Shown in pieces: positions 1 to 8,689 of a stretch of 64,000 bases of DNA. The stretch is from positions 61,188-125,187 of the forward strand of contig JASJDC010000009.1 of NCBI GenBank assembly GCA_030065235.1, given 5' to 3'. Origin of the DNA: Alphaproteobacteria bacterium. Lineage in GTDB: Bacteria; Pseudomonadota; Alphaproteobacteria; UBA8366; Aestuariispiraceae. Positions within the stretch are counted from its first letter, which is position 1. Every line of letters begins with the position of its first letter. The position numbers and the translations under genes were made by a program. The notes under the pieces are model-generated. The model did not search any database, was not told the DNA's origin, and was given only the letters and a program-made list of their open reading frames with translations.

Positions 1-782
1 GGCGTCTTATAGACTTTCTCCGTGGTCGGCTCGTACTGGATCAACTGCATCAATTCGTTCTGATAGACGACCTTGCCCGGCGTCGTCGCGATATTCTCGC
101 CGACCTCGAAAGCTTCCGGATTCGTCATTGAGATTTTCAGCTTGCCTTCGCCGGCCTCAAGATCGTCGAGCAGATTCTCGAGACCCTTGACCAGGTTCTC
201 GCCCTTGGTCTCCAGAGTCTCCCGCAAAGCCGTCGGATTGGTCATCAGGAAATTGCTCGGCGCCAGCGCGTCGGCGAATTGCTTGGTGTAGAAATCGACC
301 TTCTTGGCGGTCTTGTCGTCCAACCCTTCGACGTCGCGCACCGTGTCCTGCATCCAGCGCGCGGTCAGCAGATAGCTCTGCTTGATATAGTCGAACACCG
401 CGTTCTCTTGCCAGGCGTCGTCCTTGAACCGGATGTCGGTGTGGTGCGGCGCAATCACTTCCTCGTGTTCGTGGCCCAGCATTTTGCGCGTCGTGTTGGT
501 CCACAGGTTCATATAGTCCTGCCATAAGTTGACCTGCGCCTGCATCATCGCGGCGGGATTGGTCATCATCTTCTGCGTCATTTCCAGGAAGGCGCTGCCG
601 ACATTCAACGGATCGCCATGACCCAGAACGCCTTCGCCGGTTTTGCTGTGATGGTTCAGGAAGTCGGTGACCAAGCGCTGGCTGCGTTCCGCGATACCGG
701 ACATCTGCTTCGACCATTCGACCGGGTCCGGCCATTCCTTGACATCGGTCTCTTCCGTCTGCGGCGTCGCTCTATCGGTCAT
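1..782 (-). CDS. phaC: Class I poly(3-hydroxyalkanoate) synthase, N-terminal part (gene leaves the window)
   Basis: PhaC polymerises 3-hydroxyacyl-CoA into cytoplasmic polyester granules. The frame is open from ATG at 782 to the window edge, giving 260 residues. It shows the PhaC N-terminal domain: a helical region around WQDYMNLW, the phrase FADALAPSNFLMTNP, and NELMQLIQYEPTTEKVYKTP, which is where the alpha/beta-hydrolase core begins. The same phrases occur in the complete paralogue at 50732-52582. The catalytic Cys, Asp and His lie outside the window. The codons read cleanly with no frameshift. The family call is secure; subclass I is inferred from the long N-terminal domain. Confidence 0.93.
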   Translation of the reverse strand, partial: MTDRATPQTEETDVKEWPDPVEWSKQMSGIAERSQRLVTDFLNHHSKTGEGVLGHGDPLNVGSAFLEMTQKMMTNPAAMMQAQVNLWQDYMNLWTNTTRKMLGHEHEEVIAPHHTDIRFKDDAWQENAVFDYIKQSYLLTARWMQDTVRDVEGLDDKTAKKVDFYTKQFADALAPSNFLMTNPTALRETLETKGENLVKGLENLLDDLEAGEGKLKISMTNPEAFEVGENIATTPGKVVYQNELMQLIQYEPTTEKVYKT

Positions 783-1090
783 GCGCTGCGGCTCCTTTGG
801 GCCTCAAAACCGCGCCCGGCGGTCTTCACATTTCGCTTCGTTAATCCGCTCTATAAAGCAAGTCGCAGAGGGAACCAAGGCGGTGCGGCGACCCTGCGGC
901 GCGCGCGGTTTGGCGGGCGCAACGGACGCACTATGGCTGCGTTCGCGTCGCATCTTTTCGAGTGGCCGGCGAAGACGGTATAGTGAAGGCATGCGAAGGT
1001 GACGGCTGTTGACGGCCGTCAGGATCGACGGAACGGCCGAATTGCACTAGACCGCCTCCGCACCGCCTATTTGATCGACAGGGTCTCTCT
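783..1090. other. Intergenic region between divergent phaC and the OmpA-type lipoprotein
   Basis: About 300 bases without a convincing gene. An inverted repeat with arms TGACGGC and GCCGTCA and an 8-base loop lies at 1000-1021 and contains TTGACG. It could be part of a promoter or operator for the plus-strand lipoprotein, but no clear -10 is visible. Short frames crossing this region have no recognisable protein character. Confidence 0.3.
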
Positions 1091-2266
1091 ATGATCTCGA
1101 AATTCCCGATGGGTTCCGTGTTTGCGGCGCTTTTGGCCGTCGGCCTTTTGTCCGGCTGCGAGTCGGTCGATTCGCTGAACCCGGTGGAGTGGTTCGACGA
1201 TGAGGAAGAGTCATCCTCCGAGCCCAAGCCGGTCCCCGGCGCGGACGGTCCCTTCCCCGCGATCGGGGCTGTTCCCGATCGGCCGCCAACGCCGCAGATC
1301 GCGCGCGATTTGGACGAGATCGAGGAAGGTCTGATCGCCGACAAGGCCAACGCGAAATATACCGATCAGGTGATCCGGCAGCGCTCTGAGCCGACCAGAA
1401 ACGGCGGGGCCCCCAGGGCTGGCGCGGCGGGAGCGACAGCGTCGGCCACGGCGCCGCCGCCCGCTGAACCGCCCTCCGATCCGCCGACCGCCAGTATCGC
1501 GGCGGGGCAGGCGCCTCAGTCAGCCCAACCGGCGGCCCCGGCGTCGATTTTCTCCGCGCCCCAACCGCAGCGCCAGGCCGCCGCGCCCCAAGCGGCGAGA
1601 CCGCAGCCGGCCACGCCTCAGGCCGCCGCCCCGCAGCCGGCCAGACCGCAACCGGCGACGCCGCAAGCCGCCACACCTCAGCCCGCCACACCCCAGCCGG
1701 CCGCACCTCAGGCCGCCGCTCCTCAGGCTGCAACGCCTCAACCGGCGCCGGCGCCGCAGCCGATGCGGGCGACCCCGCCGCCGCAGCGCGCCGGCATAGC
1801 GCCGCCGTCGGCCGCCGACTTGGCTGCGGCGCCGGCGAGTCCCGCCGTCGCCCCCGCGGCGACCCGGACCGCGAATCAGGCGACGACCAAGCCGGCGCCG
1901 CAGCCGGGCCAAGTCGTCCATCTGGCGACGCTGTATTTCCCCAATGGCGGCGCCTCTTTGACCGCGCAGGACCGGGCCGTGCTGGAACAGGTCATGGCGC
2001 TCTATAACAATGGCGGCAAACAGATGCGGGTGGTCGGCCACGCCAGCTCCGGCCCCGCCGCTAGTGACCCGGCGCGCCAGGATTTGGCGAATTACAAGGC
2101 GTCACTCGATCGCGCCACCGCGGCGGCCGGCGCGCTCTTGGAGCTTGGCATGCCGCAGCCGGCGATTCAGATCGCGGCGGTCGGCGCCCGCCAACCGCGT
2201 TTTGCGGAGACCTCGCCCGAAGGCGTCGCCGGCAATCAGCGGGTGGAGATCTTTGTCCGGTATTGA
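1091..2266 (+). CDS. OmpA-family lipoprotein with Pro/Ala/Gln-rich linker
   Basis: Probable outer-membrane lipoprotein that contacts peptidoglycan through an OmpA-like C-terminal domain. Residues 1-23 form a lipoprotein signal ending in the lipobox LLSGC with Cys23. Residues about 120-230 are a low-complexity Pro-Ala-Gln spacer that would span the periplasm. Residues about 270-391 match the OmpA_C fold: LYFPNGGASLTAQD near the start, a VVGHAS strand, and NQRVEIFVRY at the end. The GHAS segment is shorter than the usual GHTD motif. It is monocistronic between divergent phaC and a hairpin terminator. The fold is well supported; its role, such as envelope anchoring, is inferred. Confidence 0.85.
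   Translation: MISKFPMGSVFAALLAVGLLSGCESVDSLNPVEWFDDEEESSSEPKPVPGADGPFPAIGAVPDRPPTPQIARDLDEIEEGLIADKANAKYTDQVIRQRSEPTRNGGAPRAGAAGATASATAPPPAEPPSDPPTASIAAGQAPQSAQPAAPASIFSAPQPQRQAAAPQAARPQPATPQAAAPQPARPQPATPQAATPQPATPQPAAPQAAAPQAATPQPAPAPQPMRATPPPQRAGIAPPSAADLAAAPASPAVAPAATRTANQATTKPAPQPGQVVHLATLYFPNGGASLTAQDRAVLEQVMALYNNGGKQMRVVGHASSGPAASDPARQDLANYKASLDRATAAAGALLELGMPQPAIQIAAVGARQPRFAETSPEGVAGNQRVEIFVRY
1560..1770 (+). repeat. Imperfect PQ(A/P)A-type codon repeats encoding the lipoprotein linker
   Basis: In-frame degenerate repeats of roughly 12-15 bases encode units such as PQAAAPQPA and PQPATPQAA. They explain the long open antisense frame here. The length of such a spacer commonly varies between strains. 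Confidence 0.7.
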
Positions 2267-2344
2267 CGGACGAAAAGGCCCGAATAGGCGCAATCGGGAT
2301 TCGACCTTCCGGCCGCGCTTCGATAAGTAGCAGTCGAGCCTGGA

Positions 2345-2377
2345 GGGCGGTCGGCTCCTCGGCGCGCCGACCCGCCC
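2345..2377 (+). terminator. GC-rich hairpin downstream of the OmpA lipoprotein gene
   Basis: Arms GGGCGGTCGGC and GCCGACCCGCCC pair with one bulge, 78 bases after the stop codon. No strong T run follows, so it may be a weak or Rho-assisted terminator. Confidence 0.45.
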
Positions 2378-2434
2378 GTTCAATTCAATCGATAAAGATC
2401 AGCCGCCAAACAACCGCCGACAGAGACCAGACTG

Positions 2435-3664
2435 ATGATCGAAGCCTTCCACCGGATCAAACGCCTGCCGCCCTATGTCTTCGCCGAAGTGAACGCGCTG
2501 AAGGCGGCGGCCCGGGCGCGCGGTGAGGACGTGATCGATTTCGGCATGGGCAATCCCGACATGCCGACCCCGCCGCACATCGTTCAGAAGCTGGTCGAGA
2601 CCGTGCAGGACCCGAAGACCCACCGCTACTCGACCAGCCGCGGCATCCCTGGACTGCGCCGCGCCTTGAGCGACTATTATGAACGACGTTTCGGTGTTGA
2701 GATTGACCCGGAGACGGAGGCGATCGCGACCTTGGGCTCGAAAGAGGGGCTCGCCAATCTGGCCCAGGCGATCACCAGCCCTGGGGATGTCGTGCTGGCG
2801 CCCAACCCCTGCTACCCGATCCACGCGTTCGGCTTCATCATCGCCGGCGGGGCGGTGCGCCATATGCCGGCCGGCGCCGGGGAGGGCGATTTCCGCGAGA
2901 CTTTCATGGAGGCGCTGCATCGCGGCGTCGCCCATTCGATCCCGAAACCGATCGCCGTCATCCTGAACTTTCCGCAAAACCCGACGGCGCAATGCGTCGA
3001 TCTGGATTTCTATGAGGAAGTCGTCGATTTCTGCTTGCGGCACGAGATCTACATTCTTTCCGACCTGGCCTACGCCGAAATCTATTTCGGCGAGACGCCG
3101 CCGCCCTCGGTGTTGCAGGTCCCGAAGGCGCGCGATATTGCGGTCGAATTCACCTCGCTCAGCAAGACGTACAACATGCCCGGCTGGCGGGTTGGTTTCG
3201 CGGCCGGTAACAAACGTCTGATCGCGGCATTGGCGCGGATCAAATCCTATGTCGATTATGGCGCCTTCACGCCGATCCAGGTCGCCGCGACCGCCGCCCT
3301 GAACGGGCCGCAGGAGTGTGTCGACGACATTCGCCGCACCTACAAGGAACGCCGCGACGTGCTGATCGACGGCTTGGCGCGCGCCGGTTGGGACGCGCCC
3401 AGCCCTGAAGCGACCATGTTCGCCTGGGCCCCGGTGCCGGAGCCTTGGAAAGAGGCGGGCAGCCTGGAATTCGCCAAGGCGTTGCTGAGGGATGCGAATG
3501 TCGCGGTTGCGCCCGGTTCCGGTTTCGGCGAATACGGCGAGGGCTTCGTACGGTTGGGTCTGGTCGAGAACCTGCAGCGCACAAGACAAGCGGTACGCGG
3601 CATTCGATCCTTCCTCGCCAAACCGCCCAGCCTGCCCACGCTCGATATTCGGAAGGCGGTCTGA
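2435..3664 (+). CDS. alaC: Class I/II PLP-dependent aminotransferase (AlaC/DapL-like)
   Basis: Cytosolic fold-type I aminotransferase of 409 residues. Near the N-terminus it has DFGMGNPDMPTP. Asn182 lies in the NFPQNPTA motif, Asp210 in LSDLAYAEI, and the Schiff-base Lys244 in SLSKTYNMPGWRVG. Family members include glutamate-pyruvate (AlaC) and LL-diaminopimelate aminotransferases; AlaC-type fits this gene order best, but substrate cannot be fixed from sequence. Its TGA overlaps the ATG of homoserine dehydrogenase by one base, so the two are translationally coupled and probably share an aspartate-family or alanine amino-acid role. Confidence 0.88.
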   Translation: MIEAFHRIKRLPPYVFAEVNALKAAARARGEDVIDFGMGNPDMPTPPHIVQKLVETVQDPKTHRYSTSRGIPGLRRALSDYYERRFGVEIDPETEAIATLGSKEGLANLAQAITSPGDVVLAPNPCYPIHAFGFIIAGGAVRHMPAGAGEGDFRETFMEALHRGVAHSIPKPIAVILNFPQNPTAQCVDLDFYEEVVDFCLRHEIYILSDLAYAEIYFGETPPPSVLQVPKARDIAVEFTSLSKTYNMPGWRVGFAAGNKRLIAALARIKSYVDYGAFTPIQVAATAALNGPQECVDDIRRTYKERRDVLIDGLARAGWDAPSPEATMFAWAPVPEPWKEAGSLEFAKALLRDANVAVAPGSGFGEYGEGFVRLGLVENLQRTRQAVRGIRSFLAKPPSLPTLDIRKAV

Positions 3665-4974
3665 TGGCGGAGACACAGGCGTCGGCGCCTCTGAAAATCG
3701 GAATTGCAGGGCTGGGCACTGTCGGGGGCGGACTGGTCCGGCTGATCGACGAAAACGCCGATTTGATCGAGAAACGCGCCGGCCGCGCAGTCACGATCAC
3801 GACGGTCTCGGCGCGCGACCGGACGAAAGATCGTGGTTTCGATGTCGAGCGCTTCGCGTGGCACGACGACGCCGTCGCGATGGCGGCGCAAGCGGATATC
3901 GATATTCTGGTCGAGTTGATCGGCGGCAGCGACGGACCTGCGAAGGCGGCGGTCGAAACGGCGCTCGGCGCGGGTCGCTCGGTCGTTACGGCGAATAAGG
4001 CGCTGATCGCGCATCATGGTCTGGCTCTGGCCGCGCTGGCGGACAAGAACGATACTGTCCTAGCCTATGAGGCGGCGGTCGCCGGCGGCATTCCCATCAT
4101 TAAGGCGATCCGCGAGGGGCTGGCCGGCAACCGGATCGCCGCCCTGCACGGTATTCTGAACGGCACCTGCAATTATATCCTGACGACCATGCGCGAGAGC
4201 GGCCGGGCCTTCGACGATGTTCTCGCCGAGGCCCAGGATCTCGGCTATGCCGAGGCCGATCCCAGCTTCGATATCGACGGGGTCGACGCGGCGCACAAGC
4301 TTGCGATCCTGGCCAGCATCGCGTTCGGGACCGAACTTGATTTCGACGGCGTCTATGTCGAAGGCATCCGCATGATTACGCCGGATGACATCCTCTACGC
4401 CGAGGAGATTGGCTATCGGATCAAGCTTCTGGGCGTCGCGGAGGATTTGAGGAATCGCATTCAGCAACGCGTGCATCCGGTTCTGACCCCGTTGAGCGCG
4501 CCGATCGCCTCGGTCGAGGGCGTGTACAACGCGGTCGTCACCCAGGGCGATTTCGTCGGCGCGACGGTATTGGAGGGGCGCGGAGCCGGCGACGGACCGA
4601 CCGCCAGCGCCGTCATCGCCGACATCATGGATATCGCCGCCGGGCGCGCGGCGCCGGCCTTCGGCCTTCCGGTCGAGGCGCTGACCCACAAGCCCAGCGC
4701 GCCAATAACCGAGCATCAGGGCGCCTACTATGTCCGTCTCGAAGTCATCGATCAGCCGGGCGTGATGGCGGATGTCACCGCCGTTCTGCGCGACGAAGCG
4801 ATCTCGCTGGAAAATGTCATTCAGCGCGGCCGCGATCCCGGCGCACCGGTGTCGGTCGCGATGACCACCCATGAGACGACCGAGGCGGCGATGCAATCGG
4901 CGCTGAACAAGATCGGCGGCTTTCCCTTCTGCGTCGAGCCGCCTCGCCTGATTCGGATCGAGCAGTTCGGCTAA
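3664..4974 (+). CDS. hom: Homoserine dehydrogenase
   Basis: Catalyses NAD(P)H-dependent reduction of aspartate semialdehyde to homoserine on the way to threonine, methionine and isoleucine. It has 436 residues from the ATG that overlaps the upstream stop; a longer in-frame extension upstream would lie inside the aminotransferase gene and is rejected. The Rossmann motif is GIAGLGTVGGG near the N-terminus. ANKALIAHHG, the EAAVAGGIPII segment and LNGTCNYIL are catalytic-domain hallmarks. A C-terminal ACT domain (about residues 355-436, starting near YYVRLEVIDQPGVMADV) implies allosteric control, typically by threonine. Confidence 0.95.
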   Translation: MAETQASAPLKIGIAGLGTVGGGLVRLIDENADLIEKRAGRAVTITTVSARDRTKDRGFDVERFAWHDDAVAMAAQADIDILVELIGGSDGPAKAAVETALGAGRSVVTANKALIAHHGLALAALADKNDTVLAYEAAVAGGIPIIKAIREGLAGNRIAALHGILNGTCNYILTTMRESGRAFDDVLAEAQDLGYAEADPSFDIDGVDAAHKLAILASIAFGTELDFDGVYVEGIRMITPDDILYAEEIGYRIKLLGVAEDLRNRIQQRVHPVLTPLSAPIASVEGVYNAVVTQGDFVGATVLEGRGAGDGPTASAVIADIMDIAAGRAAPAFGLPVEALTHKPSAPITEHQGAYYVRLEVIDQPGVMADVTAVLRDEAISLENVIQRGRDPGAPVSVAMTTHETTEAAMQSALNKIGGFPFCVEPPRLIRIEQFG

Positions 4975-5089
4975 GCTTTGAGACTGAGCTTTGCAAATCG
5001 GCGGAATCGCCTTGCCTTGACGCCGCCCTGCTTTGACCGCGCTTTCCGACCTGTCCGCCCCCTGAGGCGCCGCGACCGAAAGGAATCCC

Positions 5090-6094
5090 ATGCAGCCCGT
5101 ATCCGCTGACAAGAATCTGGCCATGGAGGCCGCCCGCGTGACCGAGGCCGCCGCCCTGGCGTCCTCGCGCTGGATGGGCCGCGGCGACGAGAAGGCAGCC
5201 GATCAGGCCGCCGTCGACGCCATGCGCACCGCGCTCAACAGCCTGGATATTCAAGGCACGGTGGTGATTGGCGAGGGCGAGCGCGACGAAGCGCCGATGC
5301 TTTTTATCGGCGAGCCCGTCGGGTCTGGAAACGGACCGAAAATCGACATCGCCCTCGACCCTTTGGAAGGCACGACAATCACGGCGAAGGGCGGCACCAA
5401 CGCCATGGCCGTTTTGGCGATGGCGGAAAATGGCGGCTTTTTGCATGCGCCCGACGTTTATATGGACAAGATCGCTGTCGGCGGCGGCCTGCCTGCCGGC
5501 GTGGTCGATCTCGACCGGTCGACGGAGGACAATCTGAACGCCATCGCCGAAGCGAAGGGCAAACGGATCGAGGAAGTCCTGGTCTGTATCTTGGACCGGC
5601 CCCGTCACACCAAGGTGATAGAAGCGGTGCGCGAAGCGGGCGCTCGGATTCAACTGATCGGCGATGGCGACGTGTCGGGCGTCATGGCGACGGCGGACCC
5701 GGATAGCGGCATCGACCTGTATCTCGGCGCCGGCGGCGCGCCGGAGGGCGTTTTGGCCTGCGCGGCCTTGCGTTGCATTGGCGGTCAGTTCCAAGGCCGG
5801 CTCTTGTTCCGAAACGAAGACGAGCGCGGCCGCGCGGCCAAGGTCGGGATCAACGATCTTGACCGGAAATACGACCTGATGGACTTGGCCGGGGGCGACG
5901 TGATGTTCGCGGCGACCGGCGTCACCGACGGTCCCTTGCTGCAAGGCGTACGGATTCTGGCCAATGGTGCGACGACTCACTCTATTGTCATGCGTTCTAA
6001 GACCGGTACCGTTCGCTTGATCGAGACGCGGCACGATTTCGGCCGCAAACATTGGGTCGATCCGAGGCAATCCGGGACTTCGCCCGGCGCCTGA
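5090..6094 (+). CDS. glpX: Class II fructose-1,6-bisphosphatase
   Basis: Hydrolyses fructose-1,6-bisphosphate in gluconeogenesis; some homologues also take sedoheptulose-1,7-bisphosphate. The protein is 334 residues, normal for GlpX. Visible motifs are GEGERDEAPML, the metal/phosphate-site DPLEGT, GGTNAMAVLAMAENG, and GDGDVSGVMAT. A ribosome site, AAGGAA, precedes the ATG. It lies 115 bases after hom and 30 before recJ, the order common in alphaproteobacteria. Confidence 0.95.
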   Translation: MQPVSADKNLAMEAARVTEAAALASSRWMGRGDEKAADQAAVDAMRTALNSLDIQGTVVIGEGERDEAPMLFIGEPVGSGNGPKIDIALDPLEGTTITAKGGTNAMAVLAMAENGGFLHAPDVYMDKIAVGGGLPAGVVDLDRSTEDNLNAIAEAKGKRIEEVLVCILDRPRHTKVIEAVREAGARIQLIGDGDVSGVMATADPDSGIDLYLGAGGAPEGVLACAALRCIGGQFQGRLLFRNEDERGRAAKVGINDLDRKYDLMDLAGGDVMFAATGVTDGPLLQGVRILANGATTHSIVMRSKTGTVRLIETRHDFGRKHWVDPRQSGTSPGA

Positions 6095-6124
6095 TCGAGC
6101 CGTGCGTCCCGGCGAGGAGACAAT

Positions 6125-7942
6125 GTGACCAGTCCGGCCATCGTCCACCCTATTCGGAACCCGGCGCCGCCATCCGCGCCGGCCTTTCTGGGCGTCGAAC
6201 GGTCGGTGAGCGGGAAGCGCTGGGAGGCCCGGAGCACGGACGACCGATTGGGCCTGGCCTTGGCCCAACGGTTCGACCTCGCCGAGATCGTCGGACGTGT
6301 GCTCGCCGGGCGGGGCGTCGGGCTGGAGGCGGCCGAAGCCTTTCTCAATCCTTCCTTGCGAAGCCAAATGCCGGACCCGTCGCATCTGCGCGACATGGAC
6401 CGCGCCGTCACGCGTCTGGTGACGGCGTTGAAACGGGGCGAGCAGGTCGCCGTTTTTGGCGATTATGATGTGGACGGCGCGACCTCTTCGGCGCTGCTGG
6501 CGCGCTATTTCGAGACGCTCGGCGCGCCGCTTCGCGTCTATATCCCGGACCGGATCAAAGAGGGCTACGGCCCGAACCTGTCGGCGCTGCGGAAGCTGCG
6601 AGATCAAGGCGTGGATGTTGTGGTTACGGTCGATTGCGGCGTCACCAGTTTCGACGCGCTAAGCGGGGCGAAAGCGGCGGGCCTGGATGTATTGGTTGTC
6701 GACCATCATGCGGCGGAGCCCAACCTGCCCGACGCGGTGGCGGTGGTGAATCCCAACCGCTTGGACGATCCGAGCCCGCATGGCGCGCTGGCTGCTGTAG
6801 GCGTCACGTTCCTGCTGCTGGTCGCGTTGAATCGGCGGTTGCGCGCCGAGGGCTTGTTCGCGGACAGGCCGGAACCGGATCTGCGCGGTTTGCTCGATCT
6901 CGTTGCGTTGGGGACGGTGGCCGATGTCGTGCCTCTGGTCGGGCTGAACCGGGTCTTTGTCACCCAGGGGCTCAAGGTGATGGCGGGCCGCGGCAATTTC
7001 GGGCTGGCGGCGCTGGCCGATGTCGCCGGCGTCGATCAGGCGCCCGGCGCTTACCATCTGGGCTATCAATTGGGGCCGCGCGTGAATGCGGGCGGGCGCG
7101 TCGGCGAACCGGACCTCGGCGTGCGGCTGTTGTCGGGGAACGATCCCAATGAGGCGATGCGGATCGCCCGCGATCTCGACCGCTACAATCAGGAACGCAA
7201 GGCGCTGGAGGCGGCTTGTCTCGACGAGGCGGTGCGGCAGGTCGAAGCAAGTGAGCCGTCAGAGCATCTGATCTACGCCGCCGGCGCGGATTGGCATCCC
7301 GGCGTCATCGGCATTGTCGCCAGTCGCCTGAAAGAACTCTACAACCGGCCCGCTTGCGTGGTCGCCCTGACCGAAGGTGTTGGCAAGGGATCGGGCCGAT
7401 CCGTGGCCGGCGTCGATTTGGGGGCGGCGGTGATCGCCGCGCGTCAGGAGGGGCTGCTGCTGAATGGGGGCGGCCACAAGATGGCGGCGGGCTTCACGGT
7501 GGCCGAGGCGGGTCAGGCGGATTTCATCGCTTTTCTTGAGGGCCGGATCGCGGCGCAGATGGACGGGGCGCCGATTACGCCGCGTCTCGGCCTGGACGGC
7601 GCGCTCTCGGTCGCCGGCGCGACGCTGGACCTGATCGATCAATTGGAGCGCTTGGCGCCGTTCGGCGCCGGCAACGCCCAGCCGCGCTTCGTCCTGACCG
7701 AGGCGCGGATCGATCATGCGGATGTGGTGGGTCGGGATCATGTCCGCTGCCGCTTGGGCGGCGGCGGCGCGGGTGGTTTGAAATCGATCGCCTTTCGGGC
7801 GGCGGACCAGGAGTTGGGCGCCTTCCTTCTGTCAAAGCGCGGCGGTGGCCCGGCGCATATCGCCGGCCGCCTTCAGGTCGATCGTTGGCAGGGGCGCGAA
7901 CAGCCGCAATTGATCATCGATGATGCGGCTCCAGTGGATTAG
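6125..7942 (+). CDS. recJ: Single-stranded-DNA-specific exonuclease RecJ
   Basis: 5'-3' exonuclease on single-stranded DNA, used in recombinational repair and mismatch excision. The 605 residues begin at a GTG preceded by GAGGAGACAAT. The DHH phosphoesterase motifs are present in order: GDYDVDGATSSALL (about residue 115), DCGVTS, and VVDHHAAEPNLP carrying the DHH triad (about residue 200). The DHHA1 domain includes GGGHKMAAGFTV. The C-terminal OB-fold follows LERLAPFGAGNAQP. All key acidic and His residues are intact. Confidence 0.95.
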   Translation: MTSPAIVHPIRNPAPPSAPAFLGVERSVSGKRWEARSTDDRLGLALAQRFDLAEIVGRVLAGRGVGLEAAEAFLNPSLRSQMPDPSHLRDMDRAVTRLVTALKRGEQVAVFGDYDVDGATSSALLARYFETLGAPLRVYIPDRIKEGYGPNLSALRKLRDQGVDVVVTVDCGVTSFDALSGAKAAGLDVLVVDHHAAEPNLPDAVAVVNPNRLDDPSPHGALAAVGVTFLLLVALNRRLRAEGLFADRPEPDLRGLLDLVALGTVADVVPLVGLNRVFVTQGLKVMAGRGNFGLAALADVAGVDQAPGAYHLGYQLGPRVNAGGRVGEPDLGVRLLSGNDPNEAMRIARDLDRYNQERKALEAACLDEAVRQVEASEPSEHLIYAAGADWHPGVIGIVASRLKELYNRPACVVALTEGVGKGSGRSVAGVDLGAAVIAARQEGLLLNGGGHKMAAGFTVAEAGQADFIAFLEGRIAAQMDGAPITPRLGLDGALSVAGATLDLIDQLERLAPFGAGNAQPRFVLTEARIDHADVVGRDHVRCRLGGGGAGGLKSIAFRAADQELGAFLLSKRGGGPAHIAGRLQVDRWQGREQPQLIIDDAAPVD

Positions 7943-7968
7943 GAGCGCTTTTGGGGGGCGAGAACACT

Positions 7969-8430
7969 GTGAGGAATGCTATAATTACCACCATAATCGT
8001 CATCGGAGCGCTGGTCGTCGCCGCGCTGGTCGCAGGGTTCATCGCCGGCAATCTGTCTAAATCGGGCGCGCCGCTGGGCCTGACCGAGTCAGGCGCCCTA
8101 GCGCCTTGTCCCGACCGGCCGAACTGCGTGAACAGCCAGGCGGAACCGGGTGCGCGCGCCGCGATCGCGCCGCTCACGGTCGCCGGGCCTGACAAGGCCG
8201 CCGCTATCAAATCCGCGATGGCGGAAATCGGCGCAGAGCTGGTCGCGGAGCAAGGCGGCTATCTCGCCTTCATCGCAACATCCGCTGTGTTTGGTTTCGT
8301 CGATGACGTCGAGTTCCTGATCGATGAGGACGCGGTGCATGTGCGCTCCGCCTCGCGCGTCGGTTATGGCGACGCAGGGGTCAATCGGGCGCGGGTCGAA
8401 CGGATCCGGTCGATCCTGGCCTCTTCCTGA
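7969..8430 (+). CDS. DUF1499 family protein with one N-terminal membrane segment
   Basis: A 153-residue protein of unknown function. Residues about 3-25 form a membrane helix (IITTIIVIGALVVAAL). The DUF1499 signature CPDRPNCVNSQAEP follows, and later GFVDDVEFLIDE and VRSASRVGYGDAGVNRARVE. I chose the GTG at 7969 because GGGGGGCGAG lies about 10 bases upstream; an in-frame TTG at 7951 is the alternative. It follows recJ closely and could be cotranscribed. Confidence 0.82.
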   Translation: MRNAIITTIIVIGALVVAALVAGFIAGNLSKSGAPLGLTESGALAPCPDRPNCVNSQAEPGARAAIAPLTVAGPDKAAAIKSAMAEIGAELVAEQGGYLAFIATSAVFGFVDDVEFLIDEDAVHVRSASRVGYGDAGVNRARVERIRSILASS

Positions 8431-8689
8431 CCCAAGCGCTTTGGGCGCGCTCTCGCCCCCAATTGATCCTCGCCGCCGCCTCGAAAATCCGCCGTCCGCG
8501 CAGCCGTGGGCGTCGCTGCCTTGCCGCTGAAAACCCTATTTTTATTAGGGGGTTAAGCGTTGTCGCCCGGGTGCGTTTGTTGACAAGTGCGGCGATGCGG
8601 GATCACACTTTTGATCCCGTGTCGGAAACCGCCATGGAAAATGAAAGCCCGCTGATCAGCAGCGGGCGCGTTAATCTGGGAGGAACTCG
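8431..8689 (+). promoter_or_regulatory. Promoter/leader region of the sugar ABC operon with operator-like palindromes
   Basis: TTGACA at 8580-8585 is a candidate -35; no strong -10 is seen. A perfect inverted repeat, CGGGATCA-6-TGATCCCG (8598-8619), sits where the -10 would be and could be a repressor site. A second perfect hairpin, GCCCGCTG-5-CAGCGGGC (8647-8667), lies in the presumed 5' UTR just before the GGGAGGA ribosome site. CCCTATTTTTATTAGGG at 8534-8550 may end the upstream transcript. Confidence 0.45.

Noticed and set aside
2399..3676. Minus-strand frame opposite the aminotransferase
   Set aside because: Same explanation: shadow of a gene with a clear PLP-lysine motif.
4817..6607. 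Long minus-strand open frame (596 codons)
   Set aside because: It is antisense to hom, glpX and recJ, rich in Arg/Gly, with no motif. High GC produces such shadows.
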